Assembly (NCBI RefSeq): GCF_003992255.1 | Contig: NZ_RQVA01000007.1 | Location: 43,365-107,364 of the forward strand | Reading direction: 5' to 3' | Length of the DNA stretch: 64,000 nucleotides | Source: F0422 sp003992255 | Lineage (GTDB): Bacteria > Bacillota > Negativicutes > Veillonellales > Veillonellaceae | Shown: positions 1-8,144 of the stretch, in pieces | How the letters are laid out: every line of letters begins with the position of its first letter | How positions within the stretch are numbered: position 1 is the stretch's first letter | The notes under the pieces: generated by a model | What the model was told of the DNA's origin: nothing | The model's input: only the letters and a program-made list of their open reading frames with translations | Database searches by the model: none | Position numbers and translations under genes: made by a program

Positions 1-210
1 GTGACTGATGAAGCAGCACTTGAAGAAGTTGGAAACTTCATGCGTGAAACAGGTATCGGCATCGGAATTTCTTCAGCGGCAGCTATTTTAGTAGCCCGCC
101 AATATGGTAAAAAATTCCCAGATGTAGATGTAGTGGTAGTAGCTCCAGATGGAGTTGAAAAATATCTGTCTATGATTCAATTTGAGAGCGTGGATTGGAT
201 TCATTCATAA
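1..210 (+). CDS. cysK: Cysteine synthase, C-terminal end (partial)
   Basis: The frame is open from base 1, so the gene starts outside the window and only its last 69 residues are visible. The segment GIGISSAAAILVA, followed by VVVVAPDGVEKYLS, matches the end of PLP-dependent O-acetylserine sulfhydrylases, which usually read GISSGAA and then ILPDSGERYLS. The family makes cysteine from O-acetylserine and sulfide. The next gene is cysE, which makes O-acetylserine, so the pair forms a two-step cysteine pathway. A related PLP enzyme such as cystathionine beta-synthase is possible because the catalytic lysine is not in view. Confidence 0.75.
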   Translation: MTDEAALEEVGNFMRETGIGIGISSAAAILVARQYGKKFPDVDVVVVAPDGVEKYLSMIQFESVDWIHS

Positions 211-226
211 TTGATAGACAAGGAGC

Positions 227-250
227 ATAGCATGGTTTCGGCCATGCTAT
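227..250 (+). other. Intergenic hairpin between cysK and cysE
   Basis: ATAGCATGG (227-235) and CCATGCTAT (242-250) form a perfect 9-bp stem with a 6-nt loop. No T-run follows, so it is more likely a processing or stability element than a terminator. The cysE ribosome-binding site starts about 10 bases downstream. Confidence 0.5.
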
Positions 251-270
251 CTCTATATAGGGAGGTAACA

Positions 271-897
271 ATGGGAGCGGTTTGGAAGTCAATCCAGTAT
301 AATATTCAGCGAGTGTTGCAGTCAGATCCAGCAGCTACATCATGGTTTATGGTGGTGTGGACATATCCGCATATTACAGCTTTATTTTGGCATTTCTTTG
401 CACATCGTCTGTATAAAAAAGGATGGTTTACTTTGGCGAGACGAATTGCCTTGCATGCACGGCGTGTGACGGGTATAGAAATTCATCCAGGAGCGCAGAT
501 AGGAAAGGGTTTGTTTATTGATCATGGTATGGGTGTTGTTATTGGGGAAACAGCCATAGTGGGAGATAATGTAACTCTATTCCATGGTGTTACATTAGGA
601 GGGATGGACTCGCGGAAAGTAAAGCGACATCCTACGATTGAAGACGATGTGTTAATTGGTGCTGGTACTAAGGTACTGGGAGACATTACGGTGGGAAAAG
701 GGTCCAAGATGGGCTGTAATCTTGTCATCAAACGAGATGTACCGCCCAATGTTATTATTTTTGAAACGGAACCAGAGCATATTATTTATCGCCAGCCTAA
801 GCAAGACCGCTTTGCTACCGATACATATATACCACGTCGTCATGCCTTGCCACTAGCGCCTAATGAATTTTCGGACCACATGGCGTGGCACATTTAG
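271..897 (+). CDS. cysE: Serine O-acetyltransferase
   Basis: Transfers acetyl from acetyl-CoA to L-serine to give O-acetylserine, the first step of cysteine synthesis, in the cytosol. The 208-residue product has a short helical N-terminus and then hexapeptide repeats of a left-handed beta-helix (about residues 70-170), with the family motif DHGMGVVIGETA and HGVTLGG. The start at 271 follows GGAGGTAACA; the frame is open further upstream, but no comparable ribosome-binding site is seen there. It lies 60 bases after the cysteine synthase gene, so the two probably form one operon. The C-terminal tail after the helix is long and polar and does not look like the usual feedback-inhibition tail. Confidence 0.9.
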   Translation: MGAVWKSIQYNIQRVLQSDPAATSWFMVVWTYPHITALFWHFFAHRLYKKGWFTLARRIALHARRVTGIEIHPGAQIGKGLFIDHGMGVVIGETAIVGDNVTLFHGVTLGGMDSRKVKRHPTIEDDVLIGAGTKVLGDITVGKGSKMGCNLVIKRDVPPNVIIFETEPEHIIYRQPKQDRFATDTYIPRRHALPLAPNEFSDHMAWHI

Positions 898-905
898 GAG
901 GGACT

Positions 906-1694
906 ATGAAAGAAGTACGATTAGGGATAGTACAAAGTGCTATACAAATTGGACAGGTGAAAGAGAACCTTCAAATGATGGATGCGATGATACACCAAGT
1001 AGCAGAGGATGCGCCAGATATCATTATATTGCCAGAAACATGGAATACAGGCTTTATGACGGGCCATGACTTGATAGCCTTAGCAGACCCTAATGGAAAT
1101 CAAATGCAAGAACTCCTCAGTGGGTGGGCTAAGGAGTTACATGTCAATATTGTTGGAGGATCTGTAGCCATCGAAGAACATGGTAAGATTTACAATCGTA
1201 CCTATGTATATAATCGAGAAGGTGACTTAGTATCTACCTATGATAAAATACATGGATTTAGTCCTGCAAAAGAAGACCTCTATTTCACGGGCGGAACACA
1301 AGTGCATCATTTCACATTGGATGGTATTCTCTGCTCTAGTGCGACTTGTTATGATATTCGATTCCCAGAATTAATTCGTAAAGCTGCATTAGAGGGTGTA
1401 GAACTATTCTTTTTACCGGCTCAGTGGCCATTACTGCGATTGTCCCATTGGAAAATATTGAATCAAGCTAGAGCCATTGAAAATCAGATGTTCTTCTGTG
1501 GTGTTAACGGATGTGGACACATTGGGAAGTTGCCGATGGCTGGACACTCCTTAGTGGTGGATCCATGGGGGGAAATCCGGTTAGAATTAGACGAGACTGC
1601 CGCTGTACAAACCGTAACTATCGATTTAGAAGTGGTAGCAGATATTCGCACAAAGATTAACGTGTTTCGTGATCGAAAACCAGCTTTGTACTAA
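906..1694 (+). CDS. Carbon-nitrogen hydrolase (nitrilase superfamily, omega-amidase-like)
   Basis: A 262-residue cytosolic hydrolase of amides or nitriles. The catalytic triad of the family is visible: Glu in ILPETWNTGF (about residue 44), Lys in YDKIHGFSP, and Cys in TCYDIRFPEL. The CYDIRFPEL form is typical of the Nit2/YafV/MtnU branch, whose members deaminate alpha-keto acid amides such as 2-oxoglutaramate or 2-oxo-4-methylthiobutyramide. The start at 906 follows AGGAGGGACT, eight bases after the cysE stop, so it is probably co-transcribed with cysE. A role in sulfur amino acid salvage fits this neighbourhood but is an inference. Confidence 0.82.
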   Translation: MKEVRLGIVQSAIQIGQVKENLQMMDAMIHQVAEDAPDIIILPETWNTGFMTGHDLIALADPNGNQMQELLSGWAKELHVNIVGGSVAIEEHGKIYNRTYVYNREGDLVSTYDKIHGFSPAKEDLYFTGGTQVHHFTLDGILCSSATCYDIRFPELIRKAALEGVELFFLPAQWPLLRLSHWKILNQARAIENQMFFCGVNGCGHIGKLPMAGHSLVVDPWGEIRLELDETAAVQTVTIDLEVVADIRTKINVFRDRKPALY

Positions 1695-1734
1695 GTGCAA
1701 GATATATGCATTTTAGGAATATATAAAATTGTTC

Positions 1735-1762
1735 ATAGGTATTGCCAAGATGCAATACCTAT
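1735..1762 (+). repeat. Perfect inverted repeat at the tRNA promoter
   Basis: ATAGGTATTGC (1735-1745) and GCAATACCTAT (1752-1762) form a perfect 11-bp inverted repeat with a 6-nt spacer. It covers the predicted -35 element of the tRNA promoter. It may be an operator, or a weak terminator of the upstream gene; there is no T-run. Confidence 0.6.
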
Positions 1763-1770
1763 GGTATATT
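1742..1770 (+). promoter_or_regulatory. Predicted promoter of the tRNA cluster
   Basis: TTGCCA at 1742-1747, a 17-base spacer, and TATATT at 1765-1770, about 20 bases before the first tRNA. The -35 element lies inside the inverted repeat at 1735-1762. Confidence 0.6.
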
Positions 1771-1789
1771 ATATGAGTACTAAGTACAC

Positions 1790-1865
1790 GGCCCCGTGGT
1801 GTAGCGGTTAACATGTCGCCCTGTCACGGCGAAGATCGTCGGTTCAAATCCGATCGGGGTCGCCA
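1790..1865 (+). tRNA. tRNA-Asp (GTC)
   Basis: A 76-nt cloverleaf. The acceptor arms GGCCCCG and CGGGGTC pair with one G-U, the anticodon loop is CTGTCAC with anticodon GTC, and the T-arm is GTCGG-TTCAAAT-CCGAT. The CCA end is encoded. First of four clustered tRNA genes. Confidence 0.97.
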
Positions 1866-1912
1866 TTTTTTTTACCTATTTTTAGATAATTGGATTTATT
1901 TATATATTTTTT

Positions 1913-1988
<76 letters not shown>

Positions 1989-2003
1989 TATACATATCCT
2001 CAT

Positions 2004-2089
2004 GCGGATGTGGTGGAATGGCAGACACGCCATCTTGAGGGGGTGGTGAGCGTACGCTCGTATGGGTTCAAGTCCCATCATCCGCACCA
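2004..2089 (+). tRNA. tRNA-Leu (GAG)
   Basis: An 86-nt type II tRNA with a long variable arm (GAGCG-TA-CGCTC). The acceptor arms are GCGGATG and CATCCGC. The anticodon stem CCATC/GGTGG encloses TTGAGGG, giving anticodon GAG. T-arm ATGGG-TTCAAGT-CCCAT, encoded CCA. Confidence 0.94.
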
Positions 2090-2094
2090 AACGA

Positions 2095-2169
2095 GGGCCT
2101 ATAGCTCAGGGGTAGAGCAACCGGCTCATAACCGGTCGGTCCCTGGTTCAAATCCAGGTGGGCCCACCA
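2095..2169 (+). tRNA. tRNA with CAT anticodon (elongator Met or Ile2)
   Basis: A 75-nt cloverleaf with acceptor arms GGGCCTA and TGGGCCC, anticodon stem ACCGG/CCGGT, loop CTCATAA (anticodon CAT), and encoded CCA. The perfect first acceptor pair rules against an initiator tRNA. The GGGCCTA acceptor resembles that of many tRNA-Ile, so it may be the tRNA-Ile2 whose C34 is changed to lysidine. Elongator Met cannot be excluded from sequence alone. Confidence 0.9.
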
Positions 2170-2172
2170 TAT

Positions 2173-2205
2173 AAAACCATCTCACAATGTGAGGTGGTTT
2201 TTTGT
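2173..2205 (+). terminator. Rho-independent terminator of the tRNA cluster
   Basis: ACCATCTCACA pairs with TGTGAGGTGGT (one G-U) around a 1-3 base loop, followed by a T-run. It starts four bases after the last tRNA. Confidence 0.9.
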
Positions 2206-2370
2206 TATCTATACAGGTTCATTGTATAATGGATTGAGAGCTTTTTATACTGCGCATTTGTGGTATGGAAGTCATGTATGTAGTGTAGTAGATGGATATA
2301 TTAGATAGATATATTAGTTGTTCTATGCGATATATGCCAGTTATGATAGATTAGAAACGTGAGAACAAAT

Positions 2371-3051
2371 ATGGCACTTTCAAAGCGATTAGAGCAAGTA
2401 GCAACGATGACTCCCCCGTGTCAAACTGTGGCTGATGTAGGGACAGACCATGGTTTTTTGGCGGTGGCCTTAATTGAAAAAGAAATAGCTGGGCGAGTAA
2501 TTGCCATCGATGTTAATCATGGTCCCCTAGAGTCTGCGAAGAGGTTTGTGAAAGAACGGAGATTAGAGGATCATATTGAATGTCGATTAGGAGATGGATT
2601 GGCTGTTACAACCGCGGGAGAAATTGACTGCGCCGTTATTTGCGGTATGGGTGGAGAATTGATGCAACATATTATCTCGGTAGGTCCGGAGTTGTTGCAG
2701 ACCTATGTGGTACAACCACAGAGCCATCGAGAGGAATTAAAGAAGTTTCTCGTCGCACAAGGATATGGTATTACGGATGAGCAGTGCTTGCAGGAAGGCA
2801 AGCAATATTATGATATATGGGTCGTAGAGCGAGGAGTTACATCCGTATATAATAGCTTACCTTCAGATTCTATATTGTGGGAATATGGCGCTATATTACA
2901 AGAGCGTCGCAGCCCAATTTGGGTGCATCATATACAGCGTAGAATAGAAACATTAGAATCCATTGCATCTCATATGCGCGATGCCTCGAAGGGTAGTCAA
3001 GATTTAGTTGCTATGGAAAAGGAAATAGAGGCATTGCGCTCTATTGTATGA
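2371..3051 (+). CDS. trmK: tRNA (adenine22-N1)-methyltransferase
   Basis: Methylates N1 of adenine 22 in tRNA using S-adenosylmethionine. The protein (about 226 residues) begins ALSKRLEQVA, as TrmK/YqfN proteins do, and shows the SAM-binding motif VADVGTDHGFL and the motif CGMGGELM. The C-terminal third looks helical. A GTG at 2359 in the same frame would add four residues; ATG 2371 was chosen because it fits the family N-terminus and has a weak GTGAG at the right spacing. The next gene, a Nif3-like protein, is the usual partner (yqfN-yqfO in Bacillus). Confidence 0.88.
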   Translation: MALSKRLEQVATMTPPCQTVADVGTDHGFLAVALIEKEIAGRVIAIDVNHGPLESAKRFVKERRLEDHIECRLGDGLAVTTAGEIDCAVICGMGGELMQHIISVGPELLQTYVVQPQSHREELKKFLVAQGYGITDEQCLQEGKQYYDIWVVERGVTSVYNSLPSDSILWEYGAILQERRSPIWVHHIQRRIETLESIASHMRDASKGSQDLVAMEKEIEALRSIV

Positions 3052-3063
3052 TAGGAGGTATAT

Positions 3064-4173
3064 ATGATAACGATGAAAGACATTGCTGGCGCCATTGAGC
3101 GTCATGCACCGGTATCATTACAAGAATCTTGGGATAACTGTGGTTTGCAAGTTGGATCTATGTCAGGTACAGTGTGCCGAGTATTGACTGCATTAGATGT
3201 GACAGCTGAAGTAGTGGCAGAAGCTATTGAAAAACGGGTACAGTGTATTGTGTCTCATCACCCTATGATTTTTAAAGGGTTAAAATCTATCAATCTAGGA
3301 ACCATGCAAGGAAAGATGATAGGAAATTTGTTGCAACATGGTATCCATGTATATAGTGCACACACTAATTTAGATATAGCTCGTGGTGGTTTGAATGATG
3401 AGGTAGCAAATCGGTTAGGTTTGCAAAGTATCAAAGGGTTAGTAGAAACTGGCAGAGAGTCAGCCTACAAGGTGGCCGTGTACGTGCCAACATCACATAG
3501 TGAAGCAGTGCGTCAAGCTATGGGTGATGCCGGTGCAGGTCATATTGGAGAGTACAGTCATTGTAGCTTTTCCGTCACAGGTGAAGGCCGCTTTTTACCA
3601 TTAGAGGGAACGAATCCATATATTGGTCGTGTGGGAACTGTAGAAATGGTACAAGAAGAACGAGTGGAGACGGTGGTCCCAAAGAAACTACTAGGAAAGG
3701 TGCTGTCCGCCATGGAACGAGTTCATCCCTACGAAGAGATTGCCTATGATGTGGTGGCATTGGAACATATATATGAAGCGCAACATATTGGTCGCATTGG
3801 TCGTGTAAGGGAACCTCTTTCTTTAGAGGCCACAAAAATGCTATTGCAAACAGTATTTCCTCATAGTCAATTGCGATGGGGCGGTGCAAAGGTGGAACAC
3901 ATCGAACGGATTGCGCTGTGTACGGGTAGTGGAGCTGAATTTATTAAGGCAGCAGCGAAGCAGAAGGCGGACCTATATATTACTGGCGATGTGAAATACC
4001 ATGATATGCAACTGGCAAAAGAGTTAGGCATTCTTGTCGTAGATGCAGGCCATTATGGTACGGAATATATGAGCCAAACAGTACTGAAACGAATGATAGA
4101 AAAGAGTTTTACAGCAGATGAAGTAGAAGTCATAGAAAGTAATGTACAAAGAGATTTTTTCTTTGAAGTCTAA
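3064..4173 (+). CDS. Nif3-like dinuclear metal-centre protein (YqfO type)
   Basis: A 369-residue member of the Nif3/YqfO family, a widespread group of metal-binding proteins whose exact job is unsettled. Metal-site motifs are visible in the N-terminal part (VSHHPMIFKG, HTNLDIARGGLND) and near the C-terminus (GDVKYHD, DAGHYGTE). The length, with about 100 extra residues in the middle (near 130-230), fits the form with an inserted PII-like domain. A TAGGAGG site precedes the start, 12 bases after trmK, so the two are probably co-transcribed. A GTP cyclohydrolase I type 2 label is often given to the family but is not supported by anything in this sequence. Confidence 0.88.
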   Translation: MITMKDIAGAIERHAPVSLQESWDNCGLQVGSMSGTVCRVLTALDVTAEVVAEAIEKRVQCIVSHHPMIFKGLKSINLGTMQGKMIGNLLQHGIHVYSAHTNLDIARGGLNDEVANRLGLQSIKGLVETGRESAYKVAVYVPTSHSEAVRQAMGDAGAGHIGEYSHCSFSVTGEGRFLPLEGTNPYIGRVGTVEMVQEERVETVVPKKLLGKVLSAMERVHPYEEIAYDVVALEHIYEAQHIGRIGRVREPLSLEATKMLLQTVFPHSQLRWGGAKVEHIERIALCTGSGAEFIKAAAKQKADLYITGDVKYHDMQLAKELGILVVDAGHYGTEYMSQTVLKRMIEKSFTADEVEVIESNVQRDFFFEV

Positions 4174-4204
4174 GCACTTTCGGTTATAATAAAAAGAAGA
4201 GCTA

Positions 4205-4233
4205 TTGACCACACGAGTGGTCTATGCTAGACT
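4205..4233 (+). promoter_or_regulatory. Predicted rnpB promoter
   Basis: TTGACC at 4205-4210, a 17-base spacer, and TAGACT at 4228-4233. The expected start of transcription, about 4239, agrees with the 5' strand of the P1 helix of RNase P RNA. Confidence 0.75.
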
Positions 4234-4238
4234 TAAAC

Positions 4239-4590
4239 AGTAAGTATGAAAGGCGATTGCAAGTCTTATGACTTGAGGAAAGTCCGAGCTCCATAGGGCA
4301 GGATGCCGGCTAACGGCCGGCGTGGGTGACCATAGGGAATAGTGCCACAGAAAAGTAAACCGCCACCTTCGGGTGGTAAGGGTGGAACGGTCGCGGTAAG
4401 AGCGCACCAGGTACATGGTAACATGTATGCTCGGTAAACCCCATCCGGAGCAAGGCCGAATAGGAAAGGGTTAAGGGTTGCCCGCCTACCTTTCGGGTTG
4501 TGCCGCTTGAGCGTATAGGCAACTATACGCCTAGAAAGATAATCGCCACTGCGTAAGCAGGACAGAACTCGGCTTATTGATTGCTTGCTC
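4239..4590 (+). ncRNA. rnpB: RNase P RNA (class A)
   Basis: The catalytic RNA of RNase P, which trims the 5' ends of tRNAs. Conserved blocks appear in order: GAGGAAAGTCCGAGCTC, AGGGCAGGATGCCGG, ACGGTCGCGGTAAGAGCGCA, a GGAGCAAGGCCGAATAGG core, and GACAGAACTCGGCTTAT near the 3' end. The ends were set by the P1 helix: AGTAAGT (4239-4245) pairs with GCTTGCT (4583-4589). About 352 nt, as expected. It has its own promoter and is followed directly by a terminator. The several antisense reading frames across it are artefacts of the structured RNA. Confidence 0.97.
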
Positions 4591-4618
4591 AAAACCGCTC
4601 TTCGGAGCGGTTTTGTTA
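4591..4618 (+). terminator. rnpB terminator
   Basis: AAAACCGCTC-TTCG-GAGCGGTTTT, a perfect stem with a TTCG tetraloop and a T-tail, directly after the RNase P RNA. Confidence 0.93.
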
Positions 4619-4635
4619 TTGTAGGAGGTATCGTT

Positions 4636-4953
4636 ATGAAATTAGAATCCATTAAAACCTATGAAGAATTTAAATCTATCGTGAAAGGTGATGACGAAAT
4701 CGTATTAGCTTGTTTCACCGCAGAATGGTGTGAGCCATGCAAAGCAATGAAAGAAGAATTAGATGCGTTATACGATGAACTACAAGGTGTGGCTCGTATG
4801 ATTGCTATCGATATTGATGAAGCTAAAGAAATTGTCTTAAAAGAAGATGTACAAGGGGTACCGACGATTATTTGCTATAAAAAAGGAAAACAAAAAGATC
4901 GTATCGGTGGCTATAAAAAAGCAGCCTCTGTACGTAAGTTATTGAAACTATAA
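4636..4953 (+). CDS. Thioredoxin-like protein
   Basis: A 105-residue single-domain thioredoxin fold. The active site is CEPC in FTAEWCEPCKAMK (about residues 34-37), and the cis-proline loop is GVPTIICYKKG. It probably reduces protein disulfides in the cytosol, since no signal peptide is seen. The start at 4636 follows GTAGGAGGTATCGTT; the frame is open upstream but runs into the rnpB terminator. It sits between rnpB and the hydrogenase operon. Hydrogenase operons often encode a thioredoxin-fold chaperone (HyaE), but that family lacks the CxxC pair, so this is more likely an ordinary thioredoxin. Confidence 0.85.
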   Translation: MKLESIKTYEEFKSIVKGDDEIVLACFTAEWCEPCKAMKEELDALYDELQGVARMIAIDIDEAKEIVLKEDVQGVPTIICYKKGKQKDRIGGYKKAASVRKLLKL

Positions 4954-5016
4954 ATAGAGGATATAAAAATATTTTTACAAATTAGTGATTAATATTCTAT
5001 AGGAGGAATACCTTTC

Positions 5017-5097
5017 ATGGTATACTATGTGTATTACGTTAATTTGTATAGACGCTATAAAGTTATTGCAAGAAAGGGGCTTTTTTGTGAAAGATAG
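5017..5097 (+). CDS. Possible 26-residue leader ORF before the hydrogenase operon
   Basis: An AGGAGGA ribosome-binding site (5001-5007) stands nine bases before an ATG at 5017. The frame reads 26 codons, rich in Tyr, Val and Arg, and ends at TAG 5095-5097. It overlaps the GTG start of the hydrogenase small subunit (5087) in another frame, which would allow translational coupling. The same bases contain TGGTATACT (5018-5026), an extended -10 promoter element, so the ribosome-site match could be chance. No function is assigned. Confidence 0.35.
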   Translation: MVYYVYYVNLYRRYKVIARKGLFCER

Positions 5098-6229
5098 ATT
5101 AAATAGTCTTTGGAACTTATTCCAAGAACGTAAATTAAGCCGACGTACATTTATGAAATCCTGTGTAGCTTTAACAGCTATTTTAGGATTACCACCAGCA
5201 CTGACGAATAAAGTCGTGGCAGCAGCGGAGAAAAAGGAATTACCTACGGTGATTTGGCTGCATGGTCATGAATGTACAGGATGTGACGAATCCTTTATTC
5301 GTTCTACATCACCTTTCGCATCTGATGTGATTCTAAATATGATTGCTTTAGAGTATGATGATACTTTGGCTGCCGCAGCAGGGGAACCATTTGAACATCA
5401 TTTACATCATTTGTTAGAAGAGAAAAAAGGTAAATATGTATTGGCTGTTGAAGGTGGCGTTCCATTGGATGAAAATGGGTCCTACTGCCAAGTGGGCGGT
5501 CGACCATTCGTAGATGTATTGAAAGAATGCGCCGAAGGGGCTGCTTTCATCATTGAATATGGATCTTGTGCGGCATGGGGCGGTATTCAAGCAGCGAAAC
5601 CGAATCCAACCAATACAGTATCTGTATCCTCTATTGTAAAAGGCAAAAAAATCATTAAAGTACCAGGATGCCCTCCAATTCCAGAGGTCATGACTGGTGT
5701 CATTATGCACTATGCTTTATTTGGTGAAATTCCACCGCTAGATGTAGAAGGAAGACCAAAGCAATTCTACGGTAATCGTATTCACGATACTTGTTATCGT
5801 CGTCCCTTCTTTGATTCTGGATTGTTTGTGGAACACTTCGATGATGATGCATCCAAAGCAGGTTGGTGCCTATATAAAGTAGGTTGTCGTGGACCAGAAA
5901 CATATAACTCTTGTGGCAACTTGCGTTGGTGGAATGGGTTGTCCTATCCAATTCAATCTGGACATGGTTGTATTGGTTGCTCTGAAAAGGGATTCTGGGA
6001 CAATGATAACTTTTACCAACGATTGCCTCATATTCATACCCCAAATACTATTACCGATGTGGATACATTAGGTACAGTAGCAGGATTTGGCGCATTTGGT
6101 GCTGTAGTGGCTCATGGTGGTATTACCTTGGCAAAACATAAATATGATTCTATCCAAGAAGAGAAAAAATATTTAGCTGAACAAGAAGCAAAACAAAAAG
6201 AAGTGGAACAGAAAGGTAGTGACCAATAA
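5087..6229 (+). CDS. hyaA: [NiFe] hydrogenase small subunit
   Basis: Carries the iron-sulfur clusters that move electrons from the nickel-iron site to the membrane. The 380-residue precursor has a twin-arginine signal near its N-terminus (SRRTFMK, then a hydrophobic stretch ending VVAAA), so the folded complex is exported to the outer face of the inner membrane. Cluster cysteines are seen in HECTGCDES, GSCAAWGG, VPGCPPIPE, DTCYRRPFF, GCRGPETYNSC and CIGCSEKGFW. A C-terminal hydrophobic helix after IHTPNTITD anchors it, followed by a charged lysine/glutamate tail. The GTG at 5087 was chosen because it puts the Tat motif about 20 residues from the start and follows AAAGGGG. Its TAA overlaps the large-subunit ATG. 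Confidence 0.93.
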   Translation: MKDRLNSLWNLFQERKLSRRTFMKSCVALTAILGLPPALTNKVVAAAEKKELPTVIWLHGHECTGCDESFIRSTSPFASDVILNMIALEYDDTLAAAAGEPFEHHLHHLLEEKKGKYVLAVEGGVPLDENGSYCQVGGRPFVDVLKECAEGAAFIIEYGSCAAWGGIQAAKPNPTNTVSVSSIVKGKKIIKVPGCPPIPEVMTGVIMHYALFGEIPPLDVEGRPKQFYGNRIHDTCYRRPFFDSGLFVEHFDDDASKAGWCLYKVGCRGPETYNSCGNLRWWNGLSYPIQSGHGCIGCSEKGFWDNDNFYQRLPHIHTPNTITDVDTLGTVAGFGAFGAVVAHGGITLAKHKYDSIQEEKKYLAEQEAKQKEVEQKGSDQ

Positions 6230-8130
6230 TGAAACGAGTTGTAGTCGATCCAGTGACCCGTATTGAAGGTCACTTACGTGTAGAAGTTAGTGTTGATGAA
6301 TCCACAGGTAAAGTGCAAGATGCCTTATCTAGTGGTACGGCTTGGCGTGGTATTGAATTAGTAGCTAAAAATCGCGATCCTCGTGACGTATGGGCCTTTG
6401 TACAACGGATTTGTGGTGTGTGTACTTCTACGCACGCCTTAGCATCCCTTCGAGCGGTAGAGGATGCATTGGGTATTCAAATTCCTAAGAATGCAAACTA
6501 TATTCGAAATATTATGCATAGTTGTTTAGATACACACGATCATATTGTGCATTTTTATCACTTGCATGCTCTTGACTGGGTAAGCCCAGTAGAGGCGTTG
6601 AAAGCAGATCCTAAGAAAACTGCAGAATTGCAACAACAAGTATTGGATACATACAATGTGAGTGGATTACAACCAAAAGATTTGGAATCTTCCACATCCG
6701 CATACCCTAAGGAGTTCCCTAAAGGAAATGCTACGTATTATGCAGCGATCCAAACAAAAGTGAAAAAAATTGTAGAAAGTGGGCAATTAGGGATTTTCTC
6801 CGCTCAATGGTGGGATCATCCAGATTATCAATTATTGCCTCCAGAAGTGCATTTGATGGCCATCTCTCACTATTTGACAATCCTAGATCGTCAACGTGAT
6901 ATTGTAACACCTCATGTTATTTTCGGCGGTAAAAACCCACATCCTCACTACATTGTAGGTGGTATGCCATGCTCCATTTCCATGGATGACATGAATGCAC
7001 CTGTGAATGCAGCTCGTTTAGCAAGTGTAGATGAATCTATTTCGCTGGCAAAAGATTTGGTGAACAATTTCTACTTACCAGATTTACTAGCTATAGGTCA
7101 TTTATATGTGAAAGCTGGTATGGTAGATGGCGGCGGATTGGCGAAAAAGCGTGTCTTAGCATACGGTGGCTATCCAGATGATGCATATACAGGTATAAAA
7201 GATGGAGACTTCTTTAAAAAGTCTCTTGTTCGTGCTAATGGAGTAGTAGAAAACTTTGAACTTGGTTGGGAAAAAGCAACATTTACAGCTTTAGAAGGTG
7301 AAGACTTGATGAATCCAGACTTCTTGTCTGAAGAAATCAATCACTCTTGGTTTGAATATCCAAATGGTGAAACATCCTTGCATCCAACAGAAGGGGTGAC
7401 AAAACCAGCTTTCACAGGTCCTAAAACGGGAACAAATAAAAAATGGGAATTCTTGGATGAAGAGAAAAAATATTCTTGGATTAAATCTCCTACATTTAAA
7501 GGAAAAGCTTGCGAAGTGGGCCCATTGGCAAAATATATCGTTGTCTATGTAAAAGTAAAACAAGGTATCATCAAGAATCCTACATGGGCAGAGAAAATGA
7601 TGGTAGATCAAATTGAGGCAGTATCTAAAGTGCTAGGTGTACCAGCTCATGTATGGATGTGTTCTACTGTAGGCCGTACAGCAGCTCGTGGTTTAGATGC
7701 ACAAGTAGCAGCGAACTTGAGTCAACACTTCTACAACCGTTTGATTGAAAATATCAAAACTGGCGATACTGTTGTGGCGGATACTCGTAAATTCGATCCT
7801 AATTCTTGGCCAAAAGAGGCAAAAGGTGTAGGTTTATTAGATGCACCACGTGGTGGTTTAGGACATTGGTGTGTCATCAAAGATGGTCGTGTAGACAATT
7901 ATCAATGTATCGTGCCAACGACTTGGAATGCGTGTCCTAAAACAATTGCTGGTGAACATGGTGCATACGAATCTAATATGATAGACACTAAAGTCAAAGT
8001 GGCGGATAAACCATTGGAAATTTTAAAAGGTATTCATTCCTTTGATCCTTGCTTGGCATGTGCGACCCACTTGTACAATAAAAAGGGTGAAAAAATAGTA
8101 TCTGTTAATACAGATGCCCTATGTAAATAG
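6229..8130 (+). CDS. hyaB: [NiFe] hydrogenase large subunit
   Basis: Holds the nickel-iron active site that oxidises H2. Both metal-binding motifs are present: RICGVCTSTH near residue 62 and DPCLACATH near the C-terminus. The 633-residue length is a little above the usual 550-600. The 19 residues after DPCLACATH are the expected tail that the HyaD-type protease removes after nickel insertion. It has no export signal of its own and would travel with the Tat-bearing small subunit. The start codon overlaps the small-subunit stop (TAATG), which indicates coupled translation. Confidence 0.96.
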   Translation: MKRVVVDPVTRIEGHLRVEVSVDESTGKVQDALSSGTAWRGIELVAKNRDPRDVWAFVQRICGVCTSTHALASLRAVEDALGIQIPKNANYIRNIMHSCLDTHDHIVHFYHLHALDWVSPVEALKADPKKTAELQQQVLDTYNVSGLQPKDLESSTSAYPKEFPKGNATYYAAIQTKVKKIVESGQLGIFSAQWWDHPDYQLLPPEVHLMAISHYLTILDRQRDIVTPHVIFGGKNPHPHYIVGGMPCSISMDDMNAPVNAARLASVDESISLAKDLVNNFYLPDLLAIGHLYVKAGMVDGGGLAKKRVLAYGGYPDDAYTGIKDGDFFKKSLVRANGVVENFELGWEKATFTALEGEDLMNPDFLSEEINHSWFEYPNGETSLHPTEGVTKPAFTGPKTGTNKKWEFLDEEKKYSWIKSPTFKGKACEVGPLAKYIVVYVKVKQGIIKNPTWAEKMMVDQIEAVSKVLGVPAHVWMCSTVGRTAARGLDAQVAANLSQHFYNRLIENIKTGDTVVADTRKFDPNSWPKEAKGVGLLDAPRGGLGHWCVIKDGRVDNYQCIVPTTWNACPKTIAGEHGAYESNMIDTKVKVADKPLEILKGIHSFDPCLACATHLYNKKGEKIVSVNTDALCK

Positions 8131-8144
8131 GGAGGAGGCTGTCG

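Noticed and set aside
4222..4652. Three overlapping minus-strand frames of 64-128 residues
   Set aside because: They cover RNase P RNA, whose conserved blocks and P1 pairing are clear. No ribosome-binding sites were seen.
5027..5086. Upstream in-frame extension of the hydrogenase small subunit
   Set aside because: The extra 20 residues would push the twin-arginine motif too far from the N-terminus and have no suitable ribosome-binding site in that frame.
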